Shown here: in pieces, positions 35,336-48,021 of the stretch
Numbering within the stretch: the stretch's first letter is position 1
Layout: each line of letters starts with the position of its first letter
Assembly: GCA_025677815.1 (NCBI GenBank)
Contig: JAIXMP010000005.1
Span: forward strand, 868,001-932,000
Source: Phascolomyces articulosus
Lineage: Eukaryota; Mucoromycota; Mucoromycetes; Mucorales; Lichtheimiaceae
Direction of reading: 5' to 3'
DNA length: 64,000 nucleotides
Position numbers and translations under genes: made by a program
Notes under the pieces: model-generated
The model's input: the letters and a program-made list of their open reading frames with translations, nothing else
Told to the model about the DNA's origin: nothing
Databases searched by the model: none

Positions 35336-37416
35336 TTCTTTATTGAGCTAAAACAGCATTTCGCACCTTGACCCTTTGTGAGAAAATGACACGATATTTA
35401 TAAGGGGTATGGTGCGCCAGATTATGGCGTCAAAAATGGGATAGCAATTTTAGCTCCGATCATGTATTAACTGTACATTATCTTGTTGATTTAGTGACAT
35501 AAACATGAATACTACAAAAAAAATTGTACTTCCTATTCATTCCAGAAAACAATAAAACAAATAATTGGTCTGACTAAGTCAGAAAACTTCCAAAACAACT
35601 CAAATAGTATATAGTGTTGCCGTTTGAAGGAATAAGTTTTCACCAGCTCCACTAAAATTAGCACGTTTTTGTTTATTTGCTTTATCTTTCTTGTAAAAAG
35701 CCAGCAGTTTTTGGGAAGATAAACAAGTATGAACTGATCAAACTACTGTCATTGAGTGATGAAACTTTTTTCCTCATATTTACTAGAATTATCTATTGGT
35801 TATTCATTATTTGTTAGTGATGTTGATAGATAAGATTAGAATTCGGATGATGTTAACATAAGATAGTAAATATATCAACAGCTTATTATTATAGTAGTAA
35901 AAGCCGTAAAACATTAAAAGATGTATATGAAACATATTTATTATACGTATCTTTGCGCGAAGTTTTGAGGCTTCCATCATCACGTCTAATTTTAAAACTA
36001 ATACTAGAGAGGACCAACACAACCATTATAAAAGATAGAAAAAAATCATTCCTCATAGAATATATATATTATTATATATTGCTATAATAATCTAATTTAT
36101 CCAATATGAGCATTGTTCACAGGCCACTGATTTGCATGGGGTCAGCTCATTTCCATGTGTTCCTTGTTTATTTTCTAAGTCATGTCACTGCTTTCTCCCG
36201 TAATTTGGCCCAACAATAAGATTTTGTATTGGCATATCAATTTTACCATGATTATACTTCTTACCTTGTTTGACTCTATGGATATAGACATCCAGCGTGG
36301 ATCATTACCCATTCATTATATCGACTTTACCACCGCAGCAAGAGTATTTATATTACTAAAGGCGACTACTTTTGTATAATCAAAATAAAGTTCAATCATT
36401 TATTATTATCAGCAGTGGAATGTTTTTCTTTTTCCAAATCCCCGAATGACTCTTTTCTTGTCACTACCATCATTCAAGGTTAAATTATTTCCTGTTATTA
36501 CATAATGATACTTCATCATGAACCAGCAAAAAAAACCATACTTTTCAACTGACAGCGCCGCTTTTGTTTCAAAAGATGGAACGACTTGTCAAGTATTTTC
36601 ATGCAAAAATGTAGTAACCTATGCTTATATTAGGGAAAAAAAAAGGCGGCGCGACGTCGGATTGTAAATCAACAAAAAACAAAACAGTTTCGAATGTCTA
36701 CCTCGCGAAAAAGACTTTTCTATATACATTCATTATATTTTTTTTTAAAAAAACTATGGCCTCCATGATCAATATTTACATAGTCAGCTGATACTCGTTT
36801 TAAAATACTGATGAGTATTTTTCCAGAACTTGTATAAACGGGATCTTATCAATATCTAAAACAGACAATGATGTCATGGCAAATAACAACCAACCGATGC
36901 TTTAATTACCTCTTGTACTATATAACATAAGTTAAATAGGACGTAATAAAGAAATATATTGCAAATTTCCGCAAGTTCCAGGATTCAAACACTGTTTTTA
37001 ATAATAGCATTCAAATGCTACGCTTTCGAAGCCAAGTGACATGAAACACGAAGTACTGAGCTCTTTATCCAACTAGTGCCATCAAGTTGTGTAACAATAT
37101 TTTGGCAAAGTAATAAAGCATATAGGAACACTCAGTGTTATTGTATTGTCTTAAAGCTTTTTTCATTGCACTGACCCACAGCAAAGCAAGAAAGCTGTAG
37201 TTAGCATTACGTTTAGCAAACAATAACAATATTCGAGGTACTTAATATATACAGAGAGCTATAATATTATTTATCTCCATGATAGTAGGAACATGATTCA
37301 GAATAAATAACTGTTGTAATAAATTTATTTATATTATAATTAAGCAAAATGATAGAAGATAGAAACAGTGGATTTCAATAAAGGGATAACATATGTTTAT
37401 GAACAATGAATCATCA
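35336..37416. other. Spacer upstream of the retroelement and after adenylation gene 1
   Basis: About 35.34-35.46 kb is less AT-rich and may be retroelement leader. The rest is AT-rich with small unsupported frames (36182-36379 +, 35807-36022 -). A weakly tRNA-like stretch near 36980-37095 is discussed under rejected items. Confidence 0.4.
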
Positions 37417-39687
37417 TTATACGTTGTTGTTGTGTGTAACTGATAGATCTTTAATTATCGCCGTATCGTAATTGTTGGAAAAGATACTACTGTTTTTAAC
37501 ACAATCATCGTATATTTGTTCGATCTCCTGAGCAAATACCATAGGCACTTTTGAACGAATAACTGTCCGTTTGAGTGTTAATGGTAACTGTTTGTTGAGT
37601 GGTAGAATATGGACCATGCTTGGAACCATAACTGCATAATGACTTGGTACACGTTTATTAGCTCTATTGACAGCCTCATATACTAAGAAAATAATAAAAA
37701 TGAATATATTAGGCATCAATATTCTTTGAACAATGTATAATGAATACAGTAGTACTGCTACATTAAATAATAAAAAGAATGTCAAAGCAAAACATATATT
37801 ACCTTTGTTAACGATCATGGTTGGGGAGTATTTACTCGCTTTGTCAACTGCAAGCTCCACTAATATTGCGGTACAATTTTTGTTTTCACCAATAAGGACA
37901 CAGTTTTGAATTATTTCTTCGTCGTAGACTTCCAGTTCCATACGCAAAGGGCATATAACCTTCTTATCATCTTTCCTAAATAATATTTATATCAAGTGTA
38001 AGTGTTCGTACTCTACTTGTAGTGCTATAATAGTAGTACGCTATTTTTCACCAAGTGTTTTGTGATGCAGCATAACGCAGAAGATAAAAGACACTCACAA
38101 TGTAAATACATCGTTTAAACGCCCAACATATGTCCATATAGTTTGAGAGTTATGTTGATCATCATTGGGAATAAACAAATCTCCAGTTGCAAAATCCCCA
38201 TTAGGTCGATTTTCAACATTTGCTACAAGACCGGGGTAATTTTTGCGGACAACAGCTTGGTATGTATCTCGATAAACCTTTTCAAACGATAGATACGATA
38301 TAGTCATATCAGAAAATAGGAAGCTGTTCGCTCGTAATAAAGTATCGCCACTAACAAAGCTTGTACCCAGAATACCAAATTCTAATATATTATCAAATAA
38401 TGAGTTATACTACTGTATGTTATGTTTTATACTTTTTTAATATACCTGTGGTTCCAAACGATGGTAACAATTTTAAGCCTTGTAATTTAAGTATTTTTTC
38501 AATAGATGGTCGAAGGGGTGCACCACCAGTGATACATCCTTTTAATTCATTTATTGTTGTTGTTGTTGCAATAGTGGCATCTGTCTCTTCGCAGGAAAAG
38601 CATTCTTGTAAATAATCCCCCAATTGCTCAAGTAGGAGATAATGACTAGAAAGTATCCATGTTACTTTCATTCTTCTAGCTGCGGTAAAAATTCTATCCA
38701 AAGTAATTGCTTGTTCATTATGAAACACAAGAACACTAGAACCAATAAGCATGTTTAATAAAAGAAAATCTACAGTGTTGTATAATATGTATGAGTATGA
38801 TGATAGCCTACTAGTGATAGTAACAATTCCAAAGTAATGGAATCAAGCAGTATCTGTAATTAAAATAGTGTGTGAATAGTATACATACAAATGGCATTAG
38901 ATCGGTCGAATGAAGTAGGTATTAACCAGACATCTGATGATTCCATAGCCACACATGGATGTTGCAGTGGTGCCCCGTTGTTGTTCCTGTGTTTGGATAT
39001 TTGGTCAGGGATTTTCAGAGATACTTCAATAAGAGAGTAAAGTAAGGATAGATTATCTCGAGCAATAACTTTTGGAATCCCGTTTGTAGTACCCCCCGTC
39101 ATCATATATAATACTGTACTGTCAGGACCAGCATGAAGTGCATTCGTCACGACCATGCCTTGTTCTTCCTTTGCTGCTGTTGTTGCTACTTTGATAAGGT
39201 AGTCCATATCGTACTCTTCCCATGGTTCAACTGGAATAGTCACATCATTGATCGTCATGGTGGTAGACAAATGAAGCTTGGTCTTGAAATATGTATTTGA
39301 AGCAATGATGTAGCCTGGTTTTACTAGTTTAAGAAGATGGGTTGTGGTCATTTTGTCACAATCTGAACGGATTGTAAAGTAAGGGAGGCCAAGTTTCAGT
39401 ATTGTAAAAAACATCAACATCGGCTGCACTGGTGATTCATGGCCAATGGTTGCAACACATTGTGCTTCGTCACTACTGATGGCTGGTAGCAGAATTGGTC
39501 CCCATTTATTCGCAAGATACGTGGTTATTATATCTACCTCTCTGTATGTTAATGTTTTGAATTCCATTGATTTTGGTGCTGCTTGGTAATGAACTAAGGG
39601 TTTATCTTTATGATGCTCCACAGCCACTTCAAAGGCCTGAAGAATAGATCCATAATCTGTATATTTTGGTAACTCTAGACCATCCAT
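37417..39687 (-). CDS. Adenylate-forming (AMP-binding) enzyme, copy 1 (5 exons)
   Basis: ANL-superfamily adenylation protein, related to the A domain of NRPS-like and acyl-CoA synthetase proteins, activating a carboxylic acid as acyl-AMP. Exons are 39687-38889, 38769-38446, 38381-38099, 37975-37803 and 37682-37417, giving 614 residues; all phases agree. The start chosen is MDGLELPKY, matching copy 2; MDIFN at 39702 is also possible. Landmarks are TYREVDIITTYLANKW, the phosphate loop MMTGGTTNGIPKVIARD (lysine kept), GGAPLRPS, RPNGDFATGDLF, and IWTYVGRLNDVF (A8-like). The C-terminus PLNKQLPLTLKRTVIRSKV replaces the classical A10 GK with KR. There is no carrier-protein, reductase or condensation domain. 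It is divergent to copy 2 with an MFS gene between. Substrate unknown. Confidence 0.88.
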
Positions 39688-39778
39688 ATTAAAAATATCC
39701 ATATGAATGTAATAATTCTTGAAAGAAAAAAGATGGCAAAAGAAGAATTTCAACCAATGCAGACACTTTTCTATCAGA

Positions 39779-39814
<36 letters not shown>

Positions 39815-39882
39815 AATATGCATTGCTACTTTTTTGCAACCCCGGCTTGCATATTTATTTTCTTCTATTTATTATATCCTGT

Positions 39883-42448
39883 TTAAATTTTTGCTATGAG
39901 TTTTGAATTCATCCTCAATTTAACGATAGTCGCAAGTAATGCACACACCATGTAACCTGAGCCAGCAACAATTTTACAGTAGAAGTAGGGTTCCATGCCA
40001 GTATTGAGTGTATCCAGATAAGTAGCTAAAAATGGACCTAAGATACTGAAGGTACTGGCAATTGATCGTAATCCTAATGCTTAATATGGTGTATTGTATA
40101 TAGTAGGTTTTATATCATTGTGCCAAATAAAATAAATAAATTAAAAAGAACAAGATGAGTGTTCCTTTCTACTTCAATAAATACTACAATTCCTCTAACA
40201 TTTGTATCCTGTCATTATTCTAGTTTACCTCCAGGATATCTTTCGATCCCCACGATACTAATAAGAACTGATGTTGCTATAGAAATCAAATAATATTGAC
40301 CCAAGAATAACAATAAATATAAGAATTATTACTATTTTAGTGTATAAAGTTGGGTCTTTTTTTTACGCAATTTCATTCAAATAGAATAATATCCTATGTT
40401 TCATGATCCGTAATAATTTGGATGTTTGTTTTTTAAATATTTACTTACAAACAGCAAAGTATCCTGAAATGACAAATCCTTGAATTACTGAGAATGCCAT
40501 GAACCCTGCAATACTGCGGGTAAGTATCCAAAGCAAGGATACTGACATCGCAGCAATGAGGGATGATATTATATATACGTTGATATTCCCAAACTTGTCA
40601 GCTAGAATGCTATTATAAAATTATATATAATGAAATTCAATCAGAGTGCTATATCAATATAATTGAAGTATATATTTTATTTTTGATAGTTAAATTATAT
40701 ATAACTATTTATTGTGTATTTTCTTACCCAACCACGACTGATCCAACAATTGCTGAAATAGATACGACTGTAATGGCAAAAGCTCCTTCCATATCGGAAA
40801 GACTAATAGCGTTGGCCGAAGCTTTTAAATGAACATTTTTATTTTATAAATCAGCATTATATACTAAACCAATATTAAAATAATAAAGTATCTATTATTA
40901 TATTATATATAGAAATCTCATATACTTACGTGGGATAAACGTCATTATAAGGCCTACAACACACAAGTAAATTGGACAAATAATAATCCATATTACTAAG
41001 TTCGCGTTCTTCAATAAGCCAAATCCAAAAGAATTATGGAAGATTGTCTTCTTTTTTTCCTTTTTGTTTCCACTTCCTTCTGATAAAACAGACACTTTCC
41101 GTTCCGCAATGCATGGGAATCCAACAACTGCACATGCAAAAATTACGAATGCAGTTACTTTATATGTCCTGTATAGTGTAAAGCGATAATGAGGTATTAT
41201 TAGTTATTAATATAATATATAATGATAATATATTTTGTGTCAAATATAAAAATCCAATCCCAAAACTGCCAATAAATTACCATGCAGATCCAAGTGATGC
41301 ATTTATACTGCTTGAAAGTGGTGCTATTACTATACCTCCAATACCTGATAACCCTGAAAATATTCCGTTTGCTGTACTAAGGCGTTTGGAGGAAAACCAT
41401 TGTGGAAGTATGCGATAAACAGTCTAAATAATGCATTCAATCATGTATATATGCAAAAAATGTTTACTTTAATAAATCATGTTTTTTTATTTGCAATGTA
41501 TATTTCATTGCTATTTTATCAAAATACATCACCGCCAGCAGCAGCAGTTGTAACATTTTGATTACCAACCAGAATTATAATGGAAGCACCTGTTCCACAA
41601 CACAAACTGTAGGTGAGGTAAAGTTGCCATATCTACCAAAATCATAAACAACAGTTATAGTTCCATTTTAATTGTGAGATACGTATTATTTTAATTTTAT
41701 GATGTAATTTTTGCCACATATACATTAAGGCAGGAACATTTTCATCTATTAAGCCTACCGAATTTACTAGTGATGATATGACCAATCCACCTATGATGAG
41801 ACATATACCAAGTATCAAAACCAATCTGAACCCGATGAGTGTATATAGAATGTTACCAAGAAGGTTACAAAGTCGAAAGAATACATCGAACAAAGTGGCT
41901 ACAAAAGTTAAGCGCATGACTTGATTTCCTTCTGAAAACACTTTTTCCTCCATATAATAATTCTGCATCACTCCTAATATTGATATTTCCAAAACAAATG
42001 AATAGTAAATATTATCAAATCCTTCTGTAACCGTTGCCCATACTTTATAGCATACCCCTATTTAGAAATCCATCACCATCGTAATAGGATCAAAAAAACA
42101 TTAGTTTGAGAAGTGAGTAAGACCAATACCATGTTTCATTTTATTGGTATACGATAACGTGGTTATATATGAAAAAAGAATTGTGCCGCTAATAGCTTAC
42201 CATGATAAGTGCAAGTTAATTAGGCATGCTATTAATACAAGGCCGGCTAAAACAATCCAGGCTCGCTTTCCATCAAGTGGTGGTAAATTGGATGAAATGC
42301 CTTCTTCATCGTCTGTTTGAGGGATCATTATCATATCTTTGTTGCTATGGTTATCATTATTATCATATGATATTACTAAACTATCATTGCAGTCACCCTC
42401 TCGTTTAGATAATTTACATTCTTTTCCCTCCCCATTATTGGCTGGCAT
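39883..42448 (-). CDS. MFS transporter, monocarboxylate-permease-like (9 visible exons, one phase conflict)
   Basis: Twelve-segment major facilitator protein resembling fungal monocarboxylate permeases (Mch type). Visible exons are 42448-42201, 41973-41738, 41632-41570, 41423-41281, 41168-40930, 40821-40728, 40609-40449, 40276-40229 and 40079-39883, about 476 codons. It starts MPANNGEGKECKLS with a polar N-terminus, then DGKRAWIVLAGLVLIACLIN. Later segments are GVMQNYYMEEKVFSEGN, IWQLYLTYSLCCGTGASI, LPQWFSSKRLSTANGIFSGL, GSVVVG|ILADKFGN and SIASTFSILGPFLATYL. All junctions fit except the first, where exon 1 and GVMQ are one base out of phase; two others use weak GTT donors (41737, 41569). It may be a frameshifted gene or a missed splice. 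Its position between two adenylation genes suggests transport of their substrate or product. Confidence 0.72.
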
Positions 42449-43374
42449 TTTATTTTTTATTTTTGTGCGGTCTTTCCGTTGTTGATACAAGGAATACGCT
42501 GGAAGAGACTTTTTAAGAAAAGAAAAATGGAAAAGGAGAAAATAACTTCGAAAGAGGAAAAAAAACCCGATGTTATGCTTTACATATTACTGCATGCACT
42601 CTTTCATAGAAAGAAATTCATTGTATTATATCACAAAAGTAGTGTTATTTTATAATCATTACTACGTATTAACTATTAATTAGATTGATCTATGTTTTTT
42701 TTCCTATCCGTTAATGATGTATATCACGCAAAACATGACACGTTAAAATAGAGCTGTTGGAATTTGAGTAATATGATAAATATGTTTCTCTAAACACTCT
42801 ACAAAATACAAATAAACAAACAAAGATGCATAAAACGCCAGAGAACTGGAACGGCAAGATAAATATAACTGACGTGTAAATACAAATAGTGAGGGCATTT
42901 TATTTGATTCACGACCCCTAATAAAAATATTCTGAGGATGTACATAGCCATTAAATAACACGGCGTAACCCTTCGCATCATACAGGAATATATGTAGTCT
43001 ATAGTAGTGGATCATGGTGGTTTTATCATCAAATTTTTGTTTTCACCCATCCTAATTATTTCATAAAAGTAATAAAAATACAGGATCAGGATTCTAAAGC
43101 TTGTTTAATACAATAGTAGATTATAATTCACTGTTACAATAAGTAGTGAAAGAACTTTACATTATTCTGGTTCCAATTACGCCTACAATAAAACAACGCT
43201 TGAAGTTGTGTATCAGCCCATATGGGATGTTCTCCTGCATAAAAACGCCATCAATAACGTACTGCATATTATTGGAAATCTGGTGAAATATATTTTGTGG
43301 AAAAAGATCATTTTTCTTTCATTCATATTTTTTCTTTTCACAGAGGTGATATCCTATGCAACATACTGTTTAAT
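42449..43374. other. Intergenic region between MFS and adenylation copy 2
   Basis: Presumably divergent promoters for the minus-strand MFS gene and plus-strand copy 2. The minus-strand frame at 42743-43015 contains a fairly well-composed stretch but no domain; a short minus-strand coding-like piece (PIWADTQLQALFYCRRNW) sits near 43160-43230. Neither could be built into a gene. Confidence 0.4.
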
Positions 43375-45635
43375 ATGGATGATCTAGAATTACCAAAATA
43401 TACAGATTATATATCTATTCTTCATGCCTTTGAAGTGGCTGTGGAGAATTATAAAGATAAACCCTTAGTTCATTACCAAGCAGCACCAAAATCAATGGAA
43501 TTCAAAACATTAACATACAGAGAGGTAGACATAATAACTACGTATCTTGCGAATAAATGGGGACCAATTCTGCTACCAGCCATCAGTAGTGACGAAGCAC
43601 AATGTGTTGCAACCCTTGGCCATGAATCATCAGTGCAGTCGATGTTGATGTTTTTTACAATACTGAAACTTGGCCTCCCTTACTTTACAATCCCTTCAAA
43701 TTGTGATAAAACGATCACAACCCATCTTCTTAAACTAGGAAAACCAGGCTATATTATTGCTTCAAATACCTATTTCAAGACCAAGCTTCATTTGTCTACC
43801 ACCATGACGATCAATGATGTGACTATTCCAGTTGAACCATGGGAAGAGTACGATATGGACTACCTTATCAAAGTAGCAACAACAGCAGCAAAGAAGCAAC
43901 AGTATACAAAATTGAATGGAGTTCCTGTAAACCAAGAGAGTCCCGCGTTTATTGTGGCCACAGGAGGCACTACATCAGATTTCCCAAATATAATTGTTCG
44001 AAGCAATCAATCCATGCTGTACTGTTTAAATGAAATTCTTTTAAAAAGCAAAGATTTAGTAAAAGTCAACGAAAACAATAACAACAAAGATAAAACACCA
44101 TTGCGGCATCCAGTTATGAAATCAACTGATATAGGGTTAATGGCTATTCCTCTTGATCGCTTTAGTACTATTGGTGGTATGAATAGTATATTTTATACAA
44201 GTTTTTGTAAAGAATAGATTATAATTTCTAGTAACAAATTGCTTTTTATTATATACAGATGGTTTTTTATGGAGCATGTTAGTGGGTTCTGCTGTCCTTG
44301 TGTTTCATCATGATCCACCACCCACTATGCACGAAATTCTTGCTGTCATAAAAAATTATAAAGTGACATGGATGCGCTGCACAGTAACGCAGCTTAATCG
44401 ACTGGGAGATTACTATACACAAGAACTTGGGGGTGAAGAGGAAAATGCAGAAATAATACCAGCAACTGCGTTAGAAGCATTTAAAGGATGTCTTTATGGC
44501 GGTGCACCGGTTCGATTATCTACTGAAAAAACTTTAAAAGCTCAAGGGTTTAAGTTGACTCCCGTATATGCTGGATCTGGTAAATAGATAAATAGAATCT
44601 ACACTTATTTTTAACGAAACAAAAGAAATGAGAGTGTAAATGATTTTGAAATGTGAACTAATGAGATCGATTAAAAATTAGAATTCAGTGTATTAGGCAC
44701 GCACTTTCTTCTTGACGACACGTTCGGGGCTAACACTTTTATGTTTTGTGATAAAGCTATGCCCTACCTATCGTTTGAATTGTTTGATCAAGATATGTAT
44801 CAACTTGTTATAAGGAATAATTATCCTGGTCTTCCAAAAGGCATTGGGAATCGACCTAATGGAGATTTTGTAAATGGGGATTTATTCGTTACCAATGACA
44901 AGCACAAATCCCATAACATTTGGACGTTTGTTGGACGTGTCTTCCATGTATTTACAATGTACGATTTTCAATTTATTTACTTATATGAAAGGAAGAGATA
45001 TATGTTATAGTGAGCTACGTTCGACATGAAGATGTGTAAGAAACTTAAAATTATTTTTACTGTTTTCTAACATTTGTAAATAAAACAATTAGGGAGAGTG
45101 GTAAAAAGGTTTGTCCTACAAGAATGGAATTGGAGGTTTGCTATGAAGATATAATTCAAAACTGTGCCCTTATTGGTGAAAACAGAAAATGCACTGCAAT
45201 AATAGTGGAGCTTTCAGTTGAAAAAGCTGTTAACTATTCTCCAAATGCCATGATTACCAAAGGTAATGATCGTTTTTATATTCTTTTATTGTTTGATATT
45301 TAACAACTATTGCATATATATAGTTGCAAGATGTACTAATGACGGACATAATCACTTTCATCATTTTTTCAGTATATGAAGCTGTGCATCGGGCAAATAA
45401 ATATGTACCAAAACATTACACTGTCATAGTTCCAGATATGGTATATATTCTCCCACTCAACAAGCGACTTTCATTAACAGTCAAAGATACTGTGTTCCAT
45501 CCAAAAGTGATTGCTGAATTTGCTCAGGAAATCGAACAAATGTACAATAACAATGATATAAACGCTAGTGTCCATTTCAACAATAATGCAGCAGCGATTG
45601 AAGATTTATCAGTTAAAGATAACAATGAATATTGA
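43375..45635 (+). CDS. Adenylate-forming (AMP-binding) enzyme, copy 2, altered phosphate loop (5 exons)
   Basis: Inverted paralogue of copy 1. Exons are 43375-44176, 44259-44579, 44682-44958, 45093-45262 and 45373-45635, giving 610 residues. All four introns sit at the same positions and phases as in copy 1. The first ~175 residues are almost identical to copy 1 at both protein and DNA level; identity then drops sharply. The phosphate loop reads VATGGTTSDFPNIIVRS: the usual G-x-PK is DFPN, so the conserved lysine is Asn. Later motifs remain (GGAPVRLS, RPNGDFVNGDLF, IWTFVGRVFHVF, PLNKRLSLTVKDTVFHPKV), but the C-terminal A10 region is also altered (KDT in place of KGT-like). The gene is open throughout, so the protein is probably made. 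Activity may be reduced or changed. Confidence 0.85.
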
Positions 45636-46323
45636 TAGTTCATTGTTAATAAACACGAGCCATTTAATTGAAAAGATGAATTGATTACATTTATTGTTTT
45701 TTTTTTAATATGAATAAATTTTTTACAAGACTCATTTATTCTGATCCATGTTCCTATTGTAATAAATGGTAGATACCTCGGTATATATAAAGTGCTACTT
45801 TGAACAATATTTTTTATTTTATATATTCAAAGACATCATTGATCTACTCCCCACAAAAAGGCACATCACCGTACTACTAAATGCAGTAATGTGGCGGTGG
45901 CATAAATGTCAATACATATATCAGTCGTGCTGATATGAAAATGTCTTCCGTATCATTTTTACAATATTGCTTAGCTTCCATATTATATATGAAAAATCGG
46001 CTTCTGCTCTTGAGTAATTTCTAATGCTTCATGATGGCGATAAAGTAAAAAAAAAAATCGAATATCATATGAACAATAATAATAACCAGGAAAATTGAAC
46101 CACTAACCCTTGTTTTTAACACTTGTCGAAAATTATTTGGGTTTCCTCAATAAAAGCCTCAATCATAAATATGTCATAAGGCAAAAGCCTTTAACCTAAA
46201 GTAGCTACTGGGTATACTGATTTTTATTATAGTTACTAGGTGCGCCAACATTTTTAATTATAACCAATAATCCAGAGCACCACATATTATTACATTCATT
46301 ATTCATTACAGGTATATTGCGAG
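45636..46323. other. Spacer after adenylation copy 2
   Basis: AT-rich 3' flank of copy 2 and degraded DNA. No gene, RNA or repeat recognised. Confidence 0.45.
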
Positions 46324-47040
46324 TTAGAACTTAAATATAATATAAAAGTTTACCCATGACACCCTATGATAACAAAATACGTTATTACTTGAAACCAAAG
46401 GAGCCTGAGTACATTTCTTGATCTTCTCAAACTGGATCAGTTGCTGTATTTCTACCAATCCCCCATTGTTTAACAATAAAACATTCCCCTGGAAAACCAA
46501 TTGATGGACTACACATTCATCTTCATTATAATCATTGTCGTTATGAGCAATAAGATACTTATTCTTGAATTGTGCATATCATTCTTTATACTGTTTATAA
46601 GTTACATGCTATTGTCCATAGGCATACCATACTAAATAACATAATAAAGGACACACTTGATGAATTATGTTGAAATAGGTAACTGGTCGTCGTGATTCTA
46701 CTGTATCATGAGATTCACAATGCAATGTAAAATACGTGAGTGTGGGGCAACAATGTAGGGGCGAGAAAACCACGATTTTTAAAGACAATCGATTATTAAG
46801 GTGAAGATAAATCAAGTGTGTACCGGTGTTTTTTAATTCGACTTCTTCTGGCTCTTGTGTTATCGAAATCTCAGGGATCAGCCTATAAAAATAACTGACA
46901 GATGTATCAACATTGGAAGGGCATGGAGTAAATCTAAGAAAAGAGAAATTTCTATGGAACAATCGCATAAAGGTAATTTGGTCAATATAGTTGCAAAGTA
47001 ACAAAAGCCTTGTTGGTAACAAATTGAGTTGGTTATCCAT
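46324..47040 (-). pseudogene. LRR/F-box-family C-terminal remnant with two in-frame stops
   Basis: Opens at ATG 47040 (MDNQLNLLPTRLLLLCNYID). It runs in one frame for 143 codons with leucine-rich lines such as THLIYLHLNNRLSLKIVVF and CCPTLTYFTLHCES, ending CPLLCYLVWYAYGQ at a TAG (46611-46609). The same frame continues through a second stop, TGA at 46581-46579, and then stays open with CVVHQLVFQGNVLLLNNG and EIQQLIQFEKI until TAA at 46324. The style matches the LRR half of Mucorales F-box proteins (recollection). With no F-box and two nonsense codons, I read it as a pseudogene. Confidence 0.5.
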
Positions 47041-48021
47041 AGGACTTCCGGAAATGTCTATTTTAATTTTCCAATAAAAAAAAGGTATGGCTGGTATTAT
47101 CTGCTGTATCTAGCTATATATTACTATTAACAATTGAATAACATGAATCTATCCCTACATCCTTATTTATTCCTTACCAAGAATTTGAAGCTTACGTATT
47201 ATTATTTATTTTGAAAAGTTTGTCAAATATATATTTGACATTTTATTGAGATCCAATAATGTGAAGTTTTTTGATACGGTGTCCAAAGTATTGTTGAGAC
47301 CGGGGGGTGATGTTGACAGTAACAGTAAAAAGGATGCTCGATTTTTTTTCTAGATTTACATACGAATTCATAGGAGAGCCAAAACTTTCTTCTGAACTAT
47401 AACTTATTTATTAATAGAACAGTATTGGTTTCTATGGTTGAAAAAAAGATACATCTATCAATGCAATACGTAAGAATATGAAATTTTGCTTGGACGTATC
47501 GATTATAGTATGTGATAATTCAATTAAATATTCTAAAAAGGAGAGGGTAAACTGGGAATTGTATCCCATATTCCGTGTGGTATATCAATGTGTCGTTGAT
47601 ACTTATTGCTCATGTGTAGGTGAGGCTACGCAAATCTCTGTAATCCAAAATACACATCTGTCATATTACATGAACTTGTGTAGAAAAGAAATAACTCATC
47701 ACTAGCTGAAGCAAAATATATATTTCATAAATACACATCAAAATTTTCACTCATCAAATGCATGGTATTCATTTCATAATATATATATACAGAGAGAGAG
47801 AGAGACTATTTTGCAATTTTTATAAAATATGTATAATTGTGTTTGTGTGATTTTTTATATACATTCATTATCATATTATTTTACTAGAAAAGAAATTGTA
47901 TCAACATGCACAAAAAAGAGTGGTGAGGGGAAATAGTAAATATAAACAAACAAAAAAAATAAGAGGCAAAAAAAAAGCGAGATGAGGAGAAGATGGTTGT
48001 GTTAAGGAGAGAAGGGAGAAA
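47041..48021. other. Spacer upstream of the LRR remnant and 3' flank of the F-box/WD40 gene
   Basis: AT-rich, with a short AG run near 47791-47804. The frame at 47478-47705 (+) has no domain and is not called. Confidence 0.45.

Noticed and set aside
36970..37095. tRNA-like stretch on the minus strand (B-box-like GTTTGAATCC, stem-loop around TTTGAAT, A-box-like TGGCACTAGTTGG)
   Set aside because: The acceptor ends do not pair and the spacing between A-box-like and anticodon-like parts is too long. At best a degraded tRNA-derived repeat; a covariance-model scan would decide.
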